From positions 124,001 through 188,000 of the forward strand of contig JAIBEX010000009.1 in NCBI GenBank assembly GCA_019459455.1: a stretch of DNA of 64,000 nucleotides, in the 5' to 3' direction. The notes beneath the pieces were generated by a model. It was not told the origin of the DNA. It saw only the letters and a program-made list of their open reading frames with translations, and ran no database searches. The stretch comes from Weeksellaceae bacterium (GTDB lineage: Bacteria; Bacteroidota; Bacteroidia; Flavobacteriales; Weeksellaceae). The translations under genes and the position numbers were made by a program. Below are positions 62,620 through 64,000 of the stretch, one piece after another (within the stretch, counting starts at the first letter, position 1; every line of letters starts with the position of its first letter).

Positions 62620-63702
62620 ATGAAGAACATCATCATCACCGGCGGGGCCGGATTCATAGGATCCCATGTGGTACGCGAATTCGTGAAGAACCACCCGGAA
62701 ATCAGGATCATCAACCTGGATGCCCTTACCTACGCCGGAAACCTTGAGAACCTGAAGGATATAGAGAACGAACCAAACTATGTTTTCGAAAAAGCCGATA
62801 TCACCAAACTTGAAGAATTAAGAAAAGTCTTTGAGAAATACAATCCTGATGCTATAATTCATTTGGCGGCAGAAAGCCACGTAGACCGCAGCATCACCGA
62901 TCCGAATGCCTTCATCAACACCAACGTAAACGGTACGGCTAACCTATTGAATTTATGCAGGGAGTTTTGGATCCTCAACCCCGAGCACACCCACGGAAAT
63001 TTTCCGGATGAGACCAGAAAAAACCTTTTCTACCATGTTTCAACGGACGAAGTGTATGGCAGTCTCGGCGAAACGGGTTTCTTCCTGGAAACCACGGCAT
63101 ACGACCCACAGTCACCCTATTCCGCGAGTAAAGCGGCTTCTGACCACCTGGTGAGAGCGTATGGTAACACTTACGGAATGCCGTTTATCCTCTCCAACTG
63201 TTCCAACAACTACGGACCGAACCATTTCCCTGAGAAACTCATCCCGCTCTGCATCTCCAATATCCTGAATGAAAAACCCCTCCCAATTTACGGCGACGGG
63301 AAATATACACGGGATTGGCTGTTCGTTATCGATCATGCAAAAGCCATCCATCAGATTTTCTTTGAGGCAAAAACAGGCGATACTTATAACATCGGAGGCT
63401 TCAACGAATGGCAGAATATTGACCTCGTGAAGGAGCTCATTAAACAGATGGACGAAAAACTGGGCAAACCGGCAGGGTATTCCGAAAAACTCATCACCTA
63501 TGTGAAGGACAGACCGGGTCATGATAAACGTTATGCAATTGATGCCACGAAACTAAGCAATGATTTAGGCTGGAAACCAAGTGTCACTTTTGAGCAGGGA
63601 CTTTCAAAGACCATCGACTGGTTCCTGGAGAATAAGGAATGGCTGGAGCATGTTACCAGTGGTGATTACCAGAAGTACTATGACAAGCAATATATGCAGT
63701 AG
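62620..63702 (+). CDS. rfbB: dTDP-glucose 4,6-dehydratase
   Basis: 360 residues from the ATG at 62620; an upstream frame to 62512 overlaps the previous gene and is a shadow. Short-chain dehydrogenase fold: 'TGGAGFIGSHV' (NAD site at 8-14), D143/E144 in 'STDEVYG', and Y167/K171 in 'YSASKAASDHL'. It makes dTDP-4-keto-6-deoxyglucose, the second step to dTDP-rhamnose and related sugars. It is followed by the start of rfbA, the first enzyme of the pathway. Confidence 0.97.
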   Translation: MKNIIITGGAGFIGSHVVREFVKNHPEIRIINLDALTYAGNLENLKDIENEPNYVFEKADITKLEELRKVFEKYNPDAIIHLAAESHVDRSITDPNAFINTNVNGTANLLNLCREFWILNPEHTHGNFPDETRKNLFYHVSTDEVYGSLGETGFFLETTAYDPQSPYSASKAASDHLVRAYGNTYGMPFILSNCSNNYGPNHFPEKLIPLCISNILNEKPLPIYGDGKYTRDWLFVIDHAKAIHQIFFEAKTGDTYNIGGFNEWQNIDLVKELIKQMDEKLGKPAGYSEKLITYVKDRPGHDKRYAIDATKLSNDLGWKPSVTFEQGLSKTIDWFLENKEWLEHVTSGDYQKYYDKQYMQ

Positions 63703-63829
63703 GCTTTAGGCTGTACGCGATAAGCTTCCTGTTCAGGAACATTTTGAACAGCCGAGCATATAAGTCAACTAAAATTAATAAAATATAAACAGCCCACAGC
63801 ATATCGCATAAAGCTTAAAGCATAAAAGA
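63703..63829. repeat. Self-similar spacer between rfbB and rfbA
   Basis: 127 bp without a frame. It contains degenerate GCTTTA/TAAAGC and CAGC units on both strands ('aagcttaaagcataaaag' near the end). It resembles the repeat-rich spacers of the ribosomal region. No terminator with a T-tract is seen. Confidence 0.45.
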
Positions 63830-64000
63830 ATGAAGGGAATTATACTCGCCGGCGGCTCCGGCACACGACTCTATCCATTAACGATCGCGGTAAGCAAGCA
63901 GCTGATGCCGGTTTACGACAAGCCTATGATCTATTATCCGCTTTCTACGCTGCTTTTGGCTGGAATAAAGGATATCCTTATCATCACCACACCACATGAC
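63830..64000 (+). CDS. rfbA: Glucose-1-phosphate thymidylyltransferase, 5' part
   Basis: ATG at 63830; 57 codons are present before the window ends. '[20 protein letters not shown]' carries the nucleotidyltransferase signature GGSGTRL, and '[20 protein letters not shown]' is specific to RfbA/RmlA. It makes dTDP-glucose from glucose-1-phosphate and dTTP, the substrate of the RfbB encoded just upstream. The remainder lies outside the window. Confidence 0.97.
   Translation, partial: MKGIILAGGSGTRLYPLTIAVSKQLMPVYDKPMIYYPLSTLLLAGIKDILIITTPHD

Overview
The window is a chromosomal segment of a Bacteroidota bacterium of the family Weeksellaceae, close to the Chryseobacterium/Kaistella group. The evidence is the flavobacterial promoter form (TTG, 19 bp, TAnnTTTG), a SusC protein whose signal peptide begins MNVKLRVLSAGVLFF, genes for bacillithiol synthesis (bshC), a 'GYDIA' GHMP kinase, a Porin_10-type porin and a large LptD, the near absence of Shine-Dalgarno sequences, and several TTG starts. 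I see no insertion sequence, phage, CRISPR array or replication origin. Most of the window is core genome.

Layout. 1-806: the 3' end of a DUF1801 gene, a DUF2200 gene and a tiny membrane protein. 854-3514 (minus): eno-gltA. 3687-4091: a small lipoprotein. 4196-22833 (minus): the ribosomal superlocus. It reads rpsL-rpsG-fusA-rpsJ, a strong terminator, an inserted iron-permease-like gene, then a new promoter and rplC-rplD-rplW-rplB-rpsS-rplV-rpsC-rplP-rpmC-rpsQ-rplN-rplX-rplE-rpsN-rpsH-rplF-rplR-rpsE-rpmD-rplO-secY-infA-rpmJ-rpsM-rpsK-rpsD-rpoA-rplQ. 22912-29350: a GT-C-like membrane protein, dps, pncB, a lipid-anchored YciI-like protein, rmuC and an RNA methyltransferase. 29401-31965: two paralogous small lipoproteins, and an unrecognised membrane protein overlapping an unrecognised lipoprotein. 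31920-33991 (minus): a U32 peptidase, a ferredoxin and 5-formyl-THF cyclo-ligase. 34238-40752: a DegP/Do-type protease, a small membrane protein with ridA, and lptD divergent from an N-acetylmuramoyl-L-alanine amidase. 40812-41316: tRNA-Glu, rpsT, tRNA-Glu. 41383-50698: aroQ, pckA and the run porin-bshC-LysM/PBP-like-fabD-GYDIA kinase. 50786-56013 (minus): a SusC/SusD cassette with an accessory lipoprotein. 56317-60996 (minus): rimP-nusA-infB. 61287-64000: nucleotide-sugar genes (UDP-sugar dehydrogenase, rfbB, start of rfbA), the beginning of a surface polysaccharide locus.

The most interesting signals are regulatory. Five promoters (rpsL, rplC, rpsT, rimP and one small lipoprotein) share TTG, exactly 19 bp, and TAnnTTTGCAC. 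The rimP-nusA-infB operon has a textbook intrinsic terminator between its promoter and the first start codon, which would be an attenuator and a natural place for NusA feedback. The usual rpsJ-rplC junction is broken by a terminator, REP-like repeats, an unrelated gene and a promoter. Several normally tight ribosomal spacers are swollen by short self-similar repeats. Protein-level oddities include zinc-ligand-poor L36, S14 and S4, a SusC without the usual carboxypeptidase-regulatory-like domain, a lipid-anchored YciI-like protein, and the unrecognised membrane protein/lipoprotein pair at 30234-31965.

All calls come from reading the sequence without database searches. Family names rest on recognised motifs and context.
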